NCBI GenBank assembly: GCA_964371695.1
Contig: CAYJOG010000161.1
Coordinates: forward strand, 1-6,795
Direction of reading: 5' to 3'
DNA: 6,795 nucleotides
DNA from: CAYJOG01 sp964371695 [NCBI: uncultured bacterium]
GTDB lineage: Bacteria; CAYJOG01
Notes under the pieces: model-generated
Told to the model about the DNA's origin: nothing
Databases searched by the model: none
What the model saw: only the letters and a program-made list of their open reading frames with translations
Shown here: positions 5,857-6,795 of the stretch, one piece after another
Layout of the letters: the number at the start of each line of letters is the position of its first letter
Numbering within the stretch: the first letter of the stretch is position 1
Made by a program: the position numbers and the translations under genes

Positions 5857-5963
5857 TGGTTCGTCTGTTTAAAAATGAGGAGTAGGTGCGGTGTCCCCAC
5901 CGCACCCATACAGCAGCGATGAGGACATCGCTGCGACTCATTTCAAATCGGATGAACCACTAG
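5853..5963 (-). mobile_element. MITE-like repeat element, intact right copy
   Basis: The element is bounded by CTAGTGGTTC (5853-5862) and GAACCACTAG (5954-5963), which are perfect inverted ends that include CTAG. CTAG is itself palindromic, so it may be a 4-bp target duplication, or TA alone may be. Inside are two 22-nt hairpins: GGTGCGGTG-TCCC-CACCGCACC (5885-5906) and GCAGCGATG-AGGA-CATCGCTGC (5913-5934), separated by 6 nt, each joined to an imperfectly matching arm containing AAATGAG or its complement. Nucleotides 5857-5961 align end to end, on the opposite strand, with the rejoined left copy at 972-1010 plus 1231-1296. The first TAG is the stop codon of the acyltransferase gene. No transposase is present, so it would need one supplied in trans. 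Confidence 0.72.
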
Positions 5964-5994
5964 GCCAACCATTCGGTCACTTGACCCTTTTTTT

Positions 5995-6009
5995 TGCCCC
6001 CAAGGGGCA
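5995..6009. repeat. Short palindrome before the Tat-signal gene
   Basis: TGCCCC-CAA-GGGGCA forms a 6-bp stem with a 3-nt loop, immediately preceded by a run of T on the plus strand. A TTGACC hexamer (5981-5986) precedes it, but I found no -10 at suitable spacing. The T-run is on the wrong side for a plus-strand terminator, and on the minus strand the stem is followed by A. It might be an operator for the downstream pair; support is weak. Confidence 0.25.
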
Positions 6010-6022
6010 TTAACCTGAGCCT

Positions 6023-6601
6023 GTGGACAATCAACCAGCCCCCAGCAGCCCCGTGGCCACGGGTTTTTCACCCAAACGCCGAGTGTTTCTCAAAACGCTC
6101 CTGGCCTTTCTGGTGGTGGCGGGGTTGGGCAAGGGCCTGTTGTGGAACCGCTTCCGCGCCCGGCCCCCGGCCCTGGGTTTCAAACCCCAATATCTTTCGC
6201 CCGTAGCGGTGGTGGTGCTGCTGGCCAGTTGGCGGGCCATCCTCACCGCCGAGCAGCGCCAGGGTTTTGCCCTGGATGAAGAAGCCTTCCTCAAAAAAGC
6301 CGACAACCTCATGGGCATGTCGCCCGGTTATCTGCAGGCCGATTTTGACCTGGCCATGAAGGTGCTCAACTGGCTGCCCCTGATCAAAATGAAGTTTTCG
6401 CCCTTTGCTGCCCTGGCGCCGCAAGAGGGCCGCGCCGTGTTGCGGGGCTTGGCCACCGGCAAAAACGAAACCCTGCGCCTGCTTGAGGAAGCCCCCCGCA
6501 AGCTGGTGTATTTCATTTATTACACACAGCCCGCCACCTGGGGAAAGCTGGGTTATGACGGCCCCTGGGCCCCACAAAAACCCGGGGGGTTCACACCATG
6601 A
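6023..6601 (+). CDS. Tat-signal small subunit associated with GMC oxidoreductase (gluconate 2-dehydrogenase subunit 3-like)
   Basis: This 192-residue protein starts with a Tat signal: KRRVFLK (18-24), a near match to S/T-R-R-x-F-L-K, followed by the hydrophobic TLLAFLVVAGLGKGLL (25-40). The C-terminal block YYTQPATWGKLGYDGPW (166-182) resembles the small accessory subunits found next to membrane-associated GMC-type dehydrogenases; overall assignment to the gluconate 2-dehydrogenase subunit 3-like group is inference from this block, the Tat signal and context. Its likely job is to carry the FAD subunit across the membrane and help electron transfer. The start is GTG 6023, the first start after an in-frame TAA at 6011; a later start would lose the twin arginines. 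The Shine-Dalgarno sequence is poor. Its stop overlaps the next gene as ATGA (6598-6601), indicating translational coupling to the GMC gene. Confidence 0.72.
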   Translation: MDNQPAPSSPVATGFSPKRRVFLKTLLAFLVVAGLGKGLLWNRFRARPPALGFKPQYLSPVAVVVLLASWRAILTAEQRQGFALDEEAFLKKADNLMGMSPGYLQADFDLAMKVLNWLPLIKMKFSPFAALAPQEGRAVLRGLATGKNETLRLLEEAPRKLVYFIYYTQPATWGKLGYDGPWAPQKPGGFTP

Positions 6602-6795
6602 AACGCATGCCGATGATGGCGCTGAAAAGCCGCAAAGGCCGGGTTGAGCTGAAGGCCGACGCGGTGATTGTGGGGTCTGGCGCGGGCGGCGCGGCGGCGG
6701 CGGTGCGCCTGGGCGAAAAGGGCATGAAGGTGATCGTGCTGGAATAAGGCGGTTACTTTCAGAACACCGACATGACGCAGCGCGAAGAAGAAATG
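6598..6795 (+). pseudogene. GMC-type FAD oxidoreductase, 5' part, interrupted by in-frame TAA
   Basis: The frame opens at ATG 6598, overlapping the previous stop by ATGA. Residues 20-35 contain ADAVIVGSGAGGAAAA, the Rossmann GxGxxG motif for FAD, and 43-49 MKVIVLE ends in the Glu that normally binds the adenosine ribose. The next codon is TAA (6745-6747). Reading on in the same frame gives GGYFQNTDMTQREEEM to the window end, which matches the usual continuation of bacterial GMC proteins (a Glu or Ala, then Gly, later TQREEEM). A single change GAA to TAA would explain the stop. The family oxidises alcohols or sugars with FAD. It is either a recent nonsense pseudogene or a sequence error; re-initiation downstream would lose the FAD-binding motif. 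The gene continues beyond the window. Confidence 0.75.

Noticed and set aside
6745-6747. Programmed stop-codon recoding in the GMC gene
   Set aside because: The codon is TAA, not TGA or TAG, and I see no SECIS-like or PYLIS-like structure in the 48 nt left. A point mutation or sequencing error is simpler.

Overview
The window is GC-rich DNA from a Gram-negative bacterium. It encodes an outer-membrane TonB-dependent receptor, a periplasmic YfiR-family protein and a Tat-exported protein. I cannot place the lineage from sequence alone. The GTAGCCCCGGCGTCCCGCCGGG-type intergenic palindromes remind me of environmental phyla such as the PVC group, but this is a weak impression.

Layout: (1) 1-114 is intergenic with two hairpins. 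(2) 115-864, minus strand, is a polyprenol-phosphate mannosyltransferase-like family 2 glycosyltransferase. (3) 865-1308 is a non-coding stretch packed with nested inverted repeats. (4) 1309-1530, minus strand, is a small hypothetical membrane protein with a good ribosome binding site. (5) 1751-4476, plus strand, is a two-gene unit of TonB-dependent receptor plus YfiR/DUF4154 periplasmic protein, preceded by a plausible sigma70 promoter. (6) 4477-4668 is an intergenic region with three hairpins, one a perfect 13-bp inverted repeat. (7) 4669-5856, plus strand, is a PlsC-type acyltransferase with a long C-terminal extension. (8) 5853-5963 is a compact repeat element. (9) 6023-6795, plus strand, is a translationally coupled pair of Tat-signal small subunit and GMC-type oxidoreductase; the oxidoreductase is broken by an in-frame TAA at codon 50 and runs off the window end.

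The most striking non-coding result is a small repeat family with two copies in opposite orientation about 4.6 kb apart. Each copy has an arm, a 22-nt hairpin (9-bp stem, 4-nt loop), a 6-nt linker, a second 22-nt hairpin and a second arm. When a roughly 220-bp segment is removed from the left copy, the two align without gaps over 105 nt with 12 differences. The two hairpins differ from each other at three stem positions, and each difference is compensated on the other side. The removed segment carries its own 11-bp inverted repeat and, inside it, a 141-bp element with perfect 25-bp inverted ends, so the left locus looks like an element within an element. The right copy abuts plsC and supplies its TAG stop; the left copy supplies a misleading ATG for the glycosyltransferase frame.

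Functionally the genes are mostly unrelated cell-envelope genes: polyprenol sugar donor synthesis, outer-membrane uptake or signalling, phospholipid acylation, and an exported redox complex. Only receptor/YfiR and Tat subunit/GMC look like functional pairs. No defence system, CRISPR array, tRNA, rRNA or transposase gene is visible.
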